A stretch of 64,000 nucleotides of DNA. It comes from Bolinopsis microptera (lineage: Eukaryota; Ctenophora; Tentaculata; Lobata; Bolinopsidae). Under the pieces are notes generated by a model. It was not told the origin of the DNA. It was given only the letters and a program-made list of their open reading frames with translations, and ran no database searches. Shown piece after piece: positions 12,770 through 24,663 of the stretch; the stretch's first letter is position 1; each line of letters begins with the position of its first letter. Both the position numbers and the translations under genes were made by a program. The stretch is from the NCBI RefSeq assembly GCF_026151205.1, contig NC_087084.1, positions 11,993,453-12,057,452 on the forward strand. Direction: 5' to 3'.

Positions 12770-12916
12770 TTCATTAGAAGTGTATCTGACGATATTTTAG
12801 AACTCGAAATTTGGGAGAGTATTTGGCACTTAAACTTTAATCCTGCCAAGTGTAAAGTAGTCCATATTAGGAAAACAAATTTTTTTTTTAGGAAAACAAA
12901 TTTAAATTTTGGTATT
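12770..12916 (+). pseudogene. CR1-like reverse transcriptase fragment, 5' piece of an interrupted copy
   Basis: The frame reads WHLNFNPAKCKVVHIRKTN, the conserved segment downstream of the RT catalytic aspartates, and ends in NFGI. The same frame resumes after 16704, so this is the front part of the copy continued at 16714-17613. A local duplication of TAGGAAAACAAAT (12868-12902) breaks the frame. Confidence 0.72.
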
Positions 12917-13434
12917 TATTAATAACAATCAAAACATATTATATCATAAAAATAAAGCCGCGCGTTGGTTGACTGCCTCAGTAAGGTGAATAATTTAAGC
13001 TTGAAGGTGCCCTGCGCATTTACAGAACCTTATGCGGCGATCACATATTCATGAGGACCTGTGAGCGCCAAATTTAATTTTAAGTTTCTAGAAATCATAC
13101 ATCACTACGAGTTACTCATGCTTTTGGATTATAAGAGTGCGGATTGTCAGGTATTTCATTCATTCATACTTAATCGGTTTAAAGCTGTATATTTAGAACT
13201 CACTATTGTTTAAACTACGAAAGCAGAACGTAGATAATGGACAGTATACCGACGACAATACCAAGGACCCGAGTGCCGCATTGACTTTTCCGGATCCGTT
13301 TTTACCGAAGGCTTATCCACCAGTTACTCATGCTGCATGTATAGTCTGATAATATTTTGTCTTATCTCTAGCAAGCATTCTGTAAATTGAAGTGTCGTAT
13401 TTATTATAGAAGAGCCAGCCAACCTCCGCATTAT

Positions 13435-15244
13435 AATCTTTTGTGTGCCAAGTATATATATCTAAGTGATTGTACACAGTATGAAATTATAGATATTATT
13501 AATGAGTTCACAAATGGTAAATCTAGTGACATTCCAATTCACGTTATAAAAAAGTCTGCTAGAATAATATCTCCCTTTTTAGCCAAGCACTTTAACCATT
13601 GCATGCAACAGGGGATATTCCCAGATGAACTTAAATTAGGAAAGATAAGTCCCATCTATAAAAAAGATAATCAGGAACTATTTGAAAACTATAGGCCAAT
13701 ATCAACCAGTATTTGGAAAAATTTTAGAGAAACTTATTTATAAACGTATGTACAGCTTCCTAATTGCTAAAAGAATCATTTATGAGAACCAATTTGGATT
13801 TAGAAAGGGTCACTCAACAAGCCACGCACTGAACTTATCTGTTAGCCATATCGAATCACACTTAAAAGACAGGAAACACGTTCTTGGCATTTTCATTGAT
13901 TTAAGTAAGGCTTTCGACACGATATCTCACGAGAAGCTTTTATTCAAATTAAATAATCACGGAATTAGGGGCAACGCACTGAATTTGATAAAAAGTTACC
14001 TGTCAAACCGGAGCCAATATGTTCACGTCTTAAATGAAAACTCCGATAAACTTCCTGTTGAGTGGGGAGTTCCCCAAGGCTCTGTTCTTGGTCCCTTACT
14101 ATTCCTCCTGTATATAAATGACCTATGCAACGTATCTAATAAAGGCAAGTTTATCTTATTTGCTGACGACACTAACCTATTCGTTTCTGCAGACTCGAAA
14201 AAAGACGTTTATAATGTAGCTAACGATATTCTTTCGTCTATTTCTAGATACATGAAATGTAATCTACTACATATTAACGCTAAGAAGAGCTGTTATATGT
14301 ATTTCTCCCCAAACAAACGTGTAAATGAATCGTCTACATGCAGTACACCCGATGATTTAAATCTCTCCATAGACGGCTCCATAATAATACGTGTTAAAAC
14401 AACTAAGTTTCTAGGTGTGCTGATTGATGATAAACTGAACTGGAAACCTCACATCGAATCACTAAATAAGAAACTAAGAAGTGCTTGTGGACGTATTTAC
14501 CGCATAAAAAACTGTCTACCTATAAAACTGCACAAGCAGATATACCACACACTATTTGAATCACACCTTACGTTCGCCATCTCAGTATGGGGTGGTGTCT
14601 CTAACCAAGTTATCAACCCTGTATTCTTAACACAGAAGAGATGTATTAGAATAATTTTTGGAGATGCAAACTCATACCAAAACAAATTCAAAACATGTGC
14701 TCGTTCTAGACCTATTCAATGTAAAATACTGGGTAAATATGAGTCTAATGTTAATAACTCTGTTAATCCACGTATTAAACCATGTGCAAAGTGTGTCCGC
14801 TCTAAATCGGTAGTTCATAATAAACTTGTTAGACCCTTATGTTGTCAAAAACTAGGAGCTGAATTCTATTCCAAGGAATCAACCAAACCATTATTTAACA
14901 GTCATAAACTCCTTACTGTTCATAATCTTTACAAACTTCGTACTATAACTGAACTTTTTAAAATAGTGAAATATAGGGTACCCATATCTCTCTACTCTTT
15001 ACTTAACATGTCTGAACTGAGGGATGACCGTCTAATACCACCAAAGCTAAGCCATAACTTTATTTATAAATCTTCTTGGCTTTGGAATCAATTCAAGGAC
15101 TCCAATCCACAGAATAAACCTGACTTTGTGAACACATCCTGTAACTCAATCAAATCAAGGCTAAACCGATCTCTTCTAGATGCCCAAAGCAGGTTCGATA
15201 ATGAGTGGCATAATGACAACTTTAACAGTTTTGGACCATGCTAG
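13435..15244 (+). pseudogene. Non-LTR retrotransposon reverse transcriptase (CR1/Jockey-like), 5'-truncated
   Basis: The fingers start near 13455 (DIINEFTNGKSSDIP, YRPIS). After a one-base frame change near 13705 a 520-codon frame (13682-15244) carries the palm: LSKAFDTISHEKL, GVPQGSVLGPLLFLLYINDL and the catalytic FADDTNLF. Thumb and C-terminal segments follow (FLGVLIDDKLNW, TLFESHLTFAISVWGG, KPLFNSHKLLTVHNLY). The endonuclease and ORF1 are missing. The C-terminal region matches the fragments at 21208 and 22972, so these are one lineage. Apart from the single frame change it is intact, so it is a fairly recent copy. Confidence 0.88.
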
Positions 15245-16704
15245 ATTATTGATAAAAACGTGGAATTTATGTAATCAAATACTTAATTACTTAAATATTG
15301 CCGTTTCCGTACGGCGCTATACGTAATATATGTTAAAAGCGCGCCGCAGCTACTCCCTACCTCAACATTTGCCGGTTTCTTAAGCGCGCACGTACGTTTA
15401 TTCTTGGCCGTTAATCAGACCCATGACATAACGCTATAGGTGGCAGTGACTGTAATTTTCTTCAACAATTACTGAATTATCCATCCATAAAGTGATTTAC
15501 AAAATGACACCTAAACCTCGTGTTTCGGTGTTCACTTAAACGGTACTTGGCGGCTGAACTGTGGTGTCTGACGTTTGCAGCTAGATCGGACTCTGCATGA
15601 TATTGTATTAGCAAATTTGTATAGTGTATAATTGTTTAGTGTTTATAATACTCTGCAACCTGGTAGCACGGCTGACACAAAAACAAAATGTTGGCCTGGC
15701 TTGTGCATAACCAAGTAAATAACACGCACTCCGATAAAAGCCGTCTGGAGAAACTCCGCAAAATGTTCATTGTAGTCAACGGGCACAAAGAAGCACTACT
15801 AGCAATTGTGTCCTTTACCCTCCTACATAATTTGAACATTTTTGTGGCTAACTCATTGAACAACATCTGAATTAAAATGTGTCTAGTATTAAAAGATTCA
15901 GTAAGTAATTTTTTCATGTACGCTGTACACTGTAGTTAGTAAATCAAATCAAACTTTTTCGATCAGCCGCGCGCTGAACCAGTGTTGCACTAGGTAAAAA
16001 TTGTGTATATTTTGTTCATTTTTGAGTGTAAATTAATTTATTAATTTATCACAAATTATTTTATTATAATATGACCACTTATATGTGAAATGGTTATTTT
16101 GACTTTAAATATTTGAACTAAATATAAATTGATTGTGGGTATAAAATAAAATTTGTTTTACTAAAATTTGTTTTACTAAGTTCGTTTATAAAATTTAATC
16201 ATATAATAAGATTGATCCAATAATCTAAGATGAACGGTATATCATAGCTCATCGTTATTAAAATCCGAATGGATGAATTAATCAAGTAATGTTCCCTTTC
16301 AACACAACTAAACAACAAACAAATGCTTGCTCACCAGTGGTGACGCAATCGTAGGGGCATGCAGTTGGTTCAGATAACTCTCACCCCGACGACGGCGTCG
16401 AGAAATTATCAAATTATGCATTTGCGCCATACTGGACACATTTTATATTTAATATTTTGTGGTTTGTAGAAATTAGTGTTATCTACAGTATAGCTTAACT
16501 GGCGAGCAAGCATCGTCCCACTCGGCCGGGACGAAAATACCGAGTCCAATCACAGAAAGTTAACCAAAAGATAAAAATAAGAGCTCGGATATCAACAAAA
16601 ATCACACACTCCAGACGACGGGGGAAGAGAGGAAAGGAAGTAAGCCGCTGGGCTCAACAAATTTTGATAATTGTAAACAAATTTGTTCTTGTGCCCTATA
16701 ATAA
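15245..16704. other. 3' flank of the RT copy, no gene seen
   Basis: Probably 3' UTR followed by other sequence of the insertion. A both-strand open segment at 15636-15917 matches nothing I know and lacks splice or motif support. Confidence 0.45.
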
Positions 16705-16713
16705 TTTGGTATT

Positions 16714-17613
16714 GAGGTATGACCCTGTACTGTGCGTGATAGTGAAAATGAAAGTGAATGTGAATCTAATCTGAATAATAATCCTAACTCGAATTATATT
16801 GTAAATGGAGTAGAACTAGAAGTATCTGCACAGGAAAAAGATTTGGGGGTTATTACCCATAGCTCCTTGCTTTGGAATGAACAGATAAAAGCATGTATTT
16901 CTAAAGCAAATCGTATGATCTGCTGGATTGTAAGGAACTTAGTTATTAGAGAAAAGGTTGTAATAATAGCTATTTATAAAGCTTTGATAAGACCTCATCT
17001 TGAGTATTGTGTCCAATTGTGGAATCCAGTTGCGGCTCATGGAAGTTGGGGGACTGTTTTGGAGCTGGAGAGCGTCCAGAGGCGGTTTACCCGTCTTATT
17101 GATGAGGTGGGTACTCTTCCATACAGCTGCAGACTGGATATCCTCAATTTGACAACGCTGGCAGAGCGGCGAATACGTGGGGACCTTATCGAAGCTTTTA
17201 AAGTAACTAGTGGTTTGACTGAATATGGATCGGGTTTGTTCAGAATGAGCAGATCTGGTCTTAATCTAGTTTCAACCAATAGGTGTAATAAGAGTGTAAC
17301 TAAAGTTAAGAATCTCCAGTCTTCTTTTATTCCGGAGCGAGTCATTCCTTACTGGAACAAACTCTCTTCAGATGTCAAGAACTGCTCGACAGTTTTAAGC
17401 TTTAAAGTTAGATTGGAAGGATTTAAGAAAGAAATGATTTCTAAAAACAGTGTAAATGATTTTTATTTTTGGAATGTTTCGAATGAAGTTTTAGGGAAAA
17501 TTGAAGGACCCAGTTATTTAAGCAATAAGGAGACACATAATGAATATCTTTGGTTTCATCCTTTTGTGGCAAAGAAGCGTTTTATAAATCTTTATTCCAC
17601 TGGAAAGTATTAA
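16714..17613 (+). pseudogene. CR1-like reverse transcriptase, 3' piece of an interrupted copy
   Basis: The frame includes NGVELEVSAQEKDLGV, KANRMICWIVRNL, RPHLEYCVQLWNP and LESVQRRFTRLI, the thumb and C-terminal regions of CR1-like RT. It ends with a stop at 17613. The frame continues leftward with one TGA at about 16719-16721 and joins the fragment at 12770-12916. It is a different subfamily from the 13435 copy. Confidence 0.85.
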
Positions 17614-17894
17614 TGAATTATTTATAGATAATGTATTAGATTTTATTAATTAATAAGATTGAATTTGATAAATTATTAATGTTGATGGAAAAATATATTT
17701 ATTTAAATTATTTTTTATTTAGTGCAATGATATTTTGTAGACACTTGTGATGATGTCATAATCTTTACTTACTTACTTATTTACTATTAGTTGAGGCTCA
17801 GCGCCGTCGTTTTAATACATGACTAGCACCGCGCTGATAGAAATGTATTATTGAGATGCGATGAATTAATTAATCGAGTAGTATATACAATATA

Positions 17895-18751
17895 GTAGAG
17901 GCTCTTACGGGCATTGTCTGCATGATACGCTAGGGACCCCAGATACACCTTACTAGACGTATTTTTGACCGTAGAATCGAACAAAAGTAGTTTCAAGATG
18001 ATTGGACTGAGTTAGTGCGGTCAAAATCGCAAAAAACCGATTTTTGGGCCAAAAAAAGGCCAAAAAACCATGTTTTTTGATATTTTGAGCAAGTTAATTT
18101 TGTTGGCATGTCGGCAAAATTTGCAAAAAGATAGCTAAAAGACAGCCGCACAAGATGGTATAAAAATAAAACAAATCCCTCTATTTTAGCGCAGGTAAAA
18201 ATCCAAAAAAGTAGTAAAAATTTTGACTTTTTTGCTTGAAGTTTGAATAATTTTTTGCAGTTGTATTAAATCAACCCAAAAATAGTCACATCGTGTTTGC
18301 CTAAATTTTTCCTTTCTGAGAAGTACCCACTTCATATACTTTATTGAAGTTTGAATATTGTCACTCCGCAAGCGTTATTGCCAAATTTTAGACGCGCACT
18401 ACGCGCAAAAGCATTTAGTTGTTATCAATTGGCACCCATGCGTTCATCATAAATTTCAAACAGCTATAACTCAGCGAGATTATGTCCGTTCTAGCTCATA
18501 TTTTCACACCAAATAGAAAATAATGTGATCTTATTGCTGACAAAATATGATTATGATTACTCTATTTGCCTTAGAGTAATAGACTGTCAAAGTTTAAAAC
18601 GCGCATTGGTATAGCATGTGACTAATAAAGCCAAATTTATACTTCTTAACATATTATCGATCCTTAGACATCATACTATTGTGTCTAATTAGCGGTTAGG
18701 TCTCTAAACTCGTAGCAGAATACACGTATTTTTGCCCGTAAGAGCCTCTAC
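17895..18751. mobile_element. TA-flanked inverted-repeat element
   Basis: Ends of GTAGAGGCTCTTACGGGCA are inverted at both sides, each bordered by TA. The 857-bp AT-rich interior has no convincing ORF. TA duplication suggests the Tc1/mariner group. Not related by sequence to the CCTTAC elements. Confidence 0.75.
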
Positions 18752-19617
18752 TAATATAGCGAAATACGTATTTTACATGAATTTATTATTGGATTGCGGA
18801 TGTTCAAGTTTAACTATCAACTATGTTTATTATAATATTATTATTTATTGTAACATGGCAATACAAGCAATTTAAATTTTGTTTTACTTAAAATTTTGCT
18901 ATTTAATTAATTTTTAAAACTGTCCATTGTAGTTTGTAGTTGTATCACGTGGTGATCCCCACTGTCGCTTCACTATACAGGGGGAGCCGCGCATTTCGTG
19001 CGTTACTGGGCCGCGCTCAGCCTGTCATTCCGCCGAATCTCTATTCTATGTTAATGAACATGATAGCCTGAGGTCCCCAGGTAATTCGTGCGCGGCGGGT
19101 CAGACACCGTATGACAAGTTTGTAATTACAAATTAATTAATGCAAATGGAAAGCAAATTTAATTTTATGATGTATAAGTCAATAACTTACTATATCAAAT
19201 TAACCGGTAATACTCGTATTTATTTCAAATATTTAATGATCCAGCTAGATTTAAATTTAAATTATGCGTTGTAAATTTATAAACTATCAAAACAAGCGCC
19301 GATTTGGACTCGTCGACGGTCTTGGAACAAATATTTTACGAGTATAATCACAGTTGTTAAATTGTGCTCGACTTAATTGACGATGTCAATTCATGGTTAC
19401 TGGGCCGCGCTCAGCCTGTCATTCCGCCAAATCTTTATTCGGCATTAACATTATATGTTAATGAACATAATAGCCTGGGGTCCTCAGGTAAATTCATGGC
19501 AGCTCGGCGCGGCACAGTAGCGCATCTCGCCGATCTAGCCAGTCGCTGTGAGAAGCCTTATTAAGTGCGCGGCGCGGCACAGTAACGCATTGCGCTACAA
19601 GTGCTCGACGTGCGTCT
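18752..19617. repeat. Duplicated segment pair (19002-19095 and 19395-19500)
   Basis: GTTACTGGGCCGCGCTCAGC and about 90 further bases occur twice about 390 bp apart with small indels. The GC-rich words differ from the AT-rich surroundings. Nothing else was recognised in this stretch. Confidence 0.7.
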
Positions 19618-19866
19618 CACAGGGGGGGCTGAAACCAGGTTTTCGATCAAATGCTGCCATTTGTAGTCAAACGTCGCCAACAGTTGCTCTCGTCCAATGA
19701 AATCGCTGCATTTTGCAATTCAGTATGCATAATTGAATTACATATATTCATATGCGGAGCTTGGCTAACATAATGCAGCGATTTCATTGGACGAGAGCAA
19801 CTTTTGGCGATGTTTGACTACACATGGCAGCGTTTGATCGAAAACCTGGTTTCAGCTCCCCCTGTG
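19618..19866. mobile_element. CACAGGGG MITE with GTCT target duplication
   Basis: Inverted arms of about 100 bp begin CACAGGGGGGGCTGAAACCA. They are flanked on both sides by GTCT (19614-19617 and 19867-19870). CAC ends with a 4-bp duplication fit the Chapaev branch of the CMC superfamily. The spacer is about 50 bp and non-coding. Confidence 0.85.
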
Positions 19867-20086
19867 GTCTTGCCGTTTTGGCAGGTAATAAACCTACAAC
19901 AGATTATTTGGTAAAACACGCGGCTCAAATTACGCGCTTATTATTTTAAAATCACTAAATCGGGAAGTTATATAAATTATTTGAGTTTTGTCATGTTATT
20001 TAATTGTAAATAAAGGATAAAATATATATTGCACATAAATCATGAGCAATAAGTATCATTTTATTATTTAATTATTATATCCTCGT

Positions 20087-20430
20087 CACAGGAGGGGCTA
20101 AGTGCAAAGAAACTGCTGCTTACTGCTACTTACTGCTGCTCACTGCTGCTGTCAGTTTGACGGATGTTACTCGTCTAAATTTCTTCGAAGTAGCGCGCGC
20201 CGCTTTCTTCTCGAAATGGCCCGACGGCACGAGCTACGAAGTAGCGCGCGCCGGGCCAGATCATTAACAATGGTCAACTGTCAGTGAGCAGCAGTGAGCA
20301 GCAGTGAGCAGCAGTGAGCAGCAGTGAGCAGCAGTGAGCAGCAGTGAGCAGCAGTGAGCAGCAGTTAGTAGCAGTGAGCAGCAGTGAGCAGCAGTGAGCA
20401 GCAGTTTCTTTGCACTTAGCCCCGCCTGTG
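20087..20430. mobile_element. CACAGG MITE containing a 10-bp satellite
   Basis: The ends CACAGGAGGGGCTAAGTGCA and its inverted partner are flanked by TCGT (20083-20086 and 20431-20434). The right half is an array of about 12 units of GCAGTGAGCA (20281-20405). The left half has matching CTGCTGCTCACTGC words, so the arms can pair over much of their length. The 4-bp duplication and CAC ends again suggest Chapaev. No transposase. Confidence 0.85.
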
Positions 20431-20489
20431 TCGTAGCTCTTCTCCTCTATTATAGATATCAAAAGTCTGTTCGTGTTACAACCTCATTC

Positions 20490-22494
20490 CACAGGAGAGC
20501 TAAAGTGCAAAGAAACTGCTGCTAACGTAACTGCTACTCACTGCTCAAGAAAACAATGAAACTAATAATGAAACTAATAAAATCAATGTTTTAGCTCATT
20601 TTACAAAGTCAAATATTTAAAACAATTAAAATTGTATCGTGCTCAATTTGTAAATGACTAGTTGATCTTTGCTATTGGAAGTTTGCCAAGGACTGGCAGC
20701 TAGCGGGGCAAGGAATGCACGGGCTTAGGGGCTTTTGTGCACACCAGAACACTAGCTCGGTAGATTTTTGGAAACTAGAAGGACTGAAGACTAAAATTGT
20801 TTTTGATGGAGGTTGAGGCATGTTTTTGAGAGGGACTGTATAATAGCTTGTGGTAACAACAGGCCTTTACTTTAATAGGATGAAGTTTTGGTTTTAGGAC
20901 AGGGAGAAGGCATTGAGAAAATTTGCTCTTTGTTAACAAGGCAGGGGATAAGCAATGTTGGTTATAATATGTATCAATATCTAGATCTTCGTTTATCAAT
21001 TTTCACTAAATATTTTTAAAATTTTAATAGGGAGGGGAATTCATCAACTTTATTAAGTACCTATCAAAAATAAATCTTATCAATGTAATAGTTCAAAAAT
21101 CATAAATCATAATCCTAATTTAAAAACACTTTCTCACTACACTGCGCTCACACACGTTAGTAAGGCAAAGGAAAATGCCACCCAGCTAATTTTCAATTTC
21201 AAGATAATCATTTTGGATGTGTGGACCCTAGGGTAGACTTGGTGTCAAAATTTAAATTAGAGCATTCGAAATCTTTGTTTGTCCAATCAGGATCAGCATG
21301 GTTATGCTGGTTGAAGAGCAATGATTGCTTCATCCTAGACTTCAGGCAGGCCACACTCAGACAGTAGTCACGTATACCAAGCTTAGGCACAATTACGTTC
21401 CAAATACGAGTCGTTCTGCTTTTGAAGTTGTCAGGGGGTCTGCTTGGCTTAGTATAAGGGTGGGTTTCCTACTTGAGCAGGTGAAATTTTCATGGAGGGA
21501 AATCGGAGCACGGAATTTCATGATTTTATAGAGCTCAAGGAAACAGTGGTAACTGTACAGGTTTTGGACGGCAAGAATTCCGTGTTCCTTGAACAAAGGT
21601 TTGGTGTGCTCTTTCAAGAAAAATTTTTTGTTCAGATTTTGGTTTTCAAACGGTCAAGCACGAGCACAGGTCTTAAATTTATCTAGGTATGCCTCCCTGT
21701 CGCCAAACAGTACCCTGAGACAATATTTTTGCGCTTTGAATACAGAACTTATACGAGTGTTGGCTGCCCCACCCCAAACCGTGATACAATAGGAGAGGTG
21801 TGATTCAAATAGAGTGTAATACAACTGGCGGTGTAAGAAATCTGGGAGGGAGCAGCGTAGGCGGCAGAGAGTTGATGTTGCATGGCTGAGAGAACGCCTA
21901 AGTGATTTTATGTGTTCTTCCCAGGTCAGCTTTTCGTCGATGACGACTCCCAGAAACTTAGCAGATGCAACTTGTTTTATTGGAAAGTTATCAATGGTTA
22001 GGGTATATTCAGAATTATTGTCAGTCTGGGAGGATGATGCTGGTTTAAAGTGAATGAAACAGCATTTAGACATGTTGACATGGAGTTTGTTTGCTCGCAT
22101 GTAGGAAGATAAACTAGCTAAAAGAGAATTACCACGCATATGTGCCTCCTTTTTGGATTTCCCAGTCACAAATATATTGGTGTCATCAGCGAAGGTGACA
22201 AATGATCCCAGACTGGAGCAGTTGGCGATATCATTCATATATAGGAGAAATAAGAGAGGTCCGAGAATCGAACCCTGGGGGACTCCAAACTGTATTTTCA
22301 AGGCTTCAGATTTCTCACCAACCACTTCAGTATATTGTGATCTATTTGTTAAGTAACTTTTTATAAGATTATTTGCCACCCCACGTATCCCATAGCCCTG
22401 TAATTTTACAACAATTTGCAACAGTTAGCAGCAGTTAGCAGCAGTTAGCAGCATGCAGTTTGCAGCAGTTTCTTTGCACTTTGGCCCTCCTGTG
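20490..22494. mobile_element. Possible 2-kb CACAGG element enclosing an RT fragment
   Basis: The left end CACAGGAGAGCTAAAGTGCA (20490) and the inverted right end at 22494 belong to the same family as 20087-20430, with AGTTAGCAGC repeats inside the right end. Flanks ATTC and ATCC differ by one base, so it could be one element with a mutated duplication or two neighbouring ends. The interior is mostly a minus-strand retrotransposon fragment. Confidence 0.55.
21208..22421 (-). pseudogene. CR1/Jockey-like RT fragment, 5'-truncated and frameshifted
   Basis: On the minus strand the sequence starts abruptly at YGIRGVANNLIKSYL and continues through [20 protein letters not shown], the catalytic FADDTNIF and FLGVVIDEKLTW. 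A frame change near 21640 leads to KPLFKEHGILAVQNLY. A second near 21390 leads to the end at 21208. The 5' break lies exactly where the CACAGG-element end repeats begin. Same lineage as 13435-15244. Confidence 0.85.
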
Positions 22495-22971
22495 ATCCCT
22501 GCCCCTAGTGTGATGGGCCGGGGTAGATATATGATGGAGTAGATGTGTATATATATTTGGTTGTTGGTACCTCCTATAATATTGGTAGCAGTGGGAAATT
22601 TCCGTTACCTGTGTATTGTGCTCTGCCAATTGCATCACTTGATTTATTTGAATGTATATATTGTTTGAACGACCTATTGTTATATTATTTATCCCGGTCT
22701 ACCCAGACGAATGCTCGAGAAATCGTGTGTGAGGGTTAAATGGAGAGCTGTGCAATATAGTACAGCGAAAAGCAAAAACTTCAATGGATGGTTACCGTAA
22801 TGGGTGCCACATACCTAGCATGAAATATTTACCTACTTACTTGCACTTGTGTAGGTCTGTAGAAGCATTAGAATCGGGATATCCCGAATTTAGAAGCTTG
22901 CTTTAAAAAGACCTTTTATTACAGGCTTGTTGACATTCTTTCAGCTTTTGAAATGAATGTAATTTTGTTGT
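22495..22971. other. Intergenic, nothing recognised
   Basis: No exon or element end was seen between the CACAGG element and the next RT fragment. Confidence 0.5.
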
Positions 22972-23722
22972 AGACCTAAACTGGAACGCACATAGAAGGA
23001 AATTAGCAAAAAAACTAGCCAGCTGCTGTGGCATGCTAAATAGAATTAAAGATAACATTCCCACATCACTCCATAAAGATCTATATCACACTCTGTTTGA
23101 AAGCTATCTTGCATATGGTATAACTGTCTGGGGAGGGGCATCTAACAAAAAACTTGAACCTCTGTTCAAAGCACAGAAAATGTGTGCCCGCACAATGTTT
23201 GGAGATAAAGAAGCATACTTGGATAAATTTAAAACTAGTGCACGATGCAGACCCTACGGGGAGCAAATCTTGGGCAAGGAATTCTACAGAAAGGAGCATA
23301 CAAAACCCCTCTTCAACACTCATGAAATCATGAACGTGCATAATCTGTACTTCTACCATTGTATTAATGACATCTTCAAGGTCTTGAAATATAGAACCCC
23401 TATATCACTATACTCCCTCTTTGAAACATCTGGCAGACTTGGCAAAGAGACCCTCATTCTCACACCTAAACCATCAGACAGCTACATATACAGAGCAGGG
23501 ACAATATGGAATACAGTACGACAAAATCTCATGCTAACTACATTCACCTGTTATAAGCCCAATCACCTCAAATCATCCATAAGAATCACCATCACTCACA
23601 CTCAAAAGGAAGGAGAACCAAATGACTGGAACTTAGCCTTAAACAGCGTTCGACAAAATTCAAAAACTTTAAAATTGACCTTGCCTAGATTACTTAAGCT
23701 TGAAAAAGCGGTAATATCTTAG
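22972..23722 (+). pseudogene. CR1/Jockey-like RT, C-terminal fragment
   Basis: It begins within the thumb (VDLNWNAHRRKLAKKL, then TLFESYLAYGITVWGG) and runs openly to a stop at 23722, including KPLFNTHEIMNVHNLY. The palm with the catalytic aspartates is absent. Closely related to 21208-22421 and 13435-15244. Confidence 0.85.
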
Positions 23723-24663
23723 CAAAATATAACTTGCAGCAGCCCCATACCTTGTCATGAACATAATATCGAAACTACCTCTGTGATCATATCTTTCTCT
23801 GGGTGCAAAATGAATATATATATAGGTTTATTAGTTTTATAGAAATTTAAAAGTTCTATAGAAATTTATTATATAAGGATTATAAACATTTTGTTTGTGT
23901 GTTTTGTGTTATGCATTTTTATACCTATTTTAGAAGAGATTTTTATAGAATGTTACAAGTGCAGTAGGGTCAGTTTCAGACGAATTAAGCATAAATGACA
24001 TCATTGCCATGTCTGAAGTGGTTTGTAAATGGGCCATTGTTAGCCCCAAGCGTTTTGGTCCCTCATTCCTGCCACTCAGCATTGCCTACTGTAAAGTAGA
24101 AATTTTTCTAAGTTAATAGAGAAACTGACCTTGTCTCACTAAATTCAACCACTTACCATAATTAAAATACTAACAACCAAATAAAGTTTTTTAAATAATT
24201 ATATACAATCACCGAAAGTATTTCCTCAAGTTTACTTCTAGCTAACTAATTCGTGGTTTAAGCTCTTATTTTATTTATGATTAAAGGAATGTAAAATAAA
24301 ACTTTTCGTTTCATTGAAAACTTTTCGTTTCATTGTAGGGGTTTCAAATATTTTCCAAAACATGAGGCCAAATTTTTGAGGATGATAAGAGTTTTTAGCT
24401 TCTTGCCTTTCTACAGCTGCATTTATCTCTTCTGATAATCAGGAAACTTTGAGAACAGAAAATGCTTGAAGACGATCGTGTATACTTTGGTCTTTGTATA
24501 ATGAACAGCTTTGTGTAAAAATTAGACAAATGATTTTCTAAATTGATCCCACATTTATCATTTTTCCTTTTCCAGCCTTATCTCACAGACGTCTCATAGA
24601 TGAACTGACTGCCCCAATTATAGATAATTAACAGAATTGGATAAATTGACATGAATTTGTATA
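23723..24663. other. Intergenic, nothing recognised
   Basis: Contains a short direct repeat of AAAACTTTTCGTTTCATTG (about 24298-24336). No exon or element end was seen. Confidence 0.5.

Larger units (their letters stand above)
12917..16704. mobile_element. 3.8-kb insertion splitting a CR1-like RT
   Basis: TTTGGTATT is present at both borders (12908-12916 and 16705-16713). It encodes the same Phe-Gly-Ile in the same RT frame on each side, as expected for a 9-bp target duplication. The insert contains another retrotransposon remnant (13435-15244). It shows no terminal inverted repeats, so its class is unclear. A non-LTR insertion with a 9-bp duplication is the simplest reading. Confidence 0.55.

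Noticed and set aside
15636..15917. Both-strand open segment as a small gene
   Set aside because: Open on both strands, no recognisable family, lies inside a transposon insertion.
20274..20462. Cys-rich toxin-like frame
   Set aside because: It is the 10-bp satellite of a MITE read on the minus strand.
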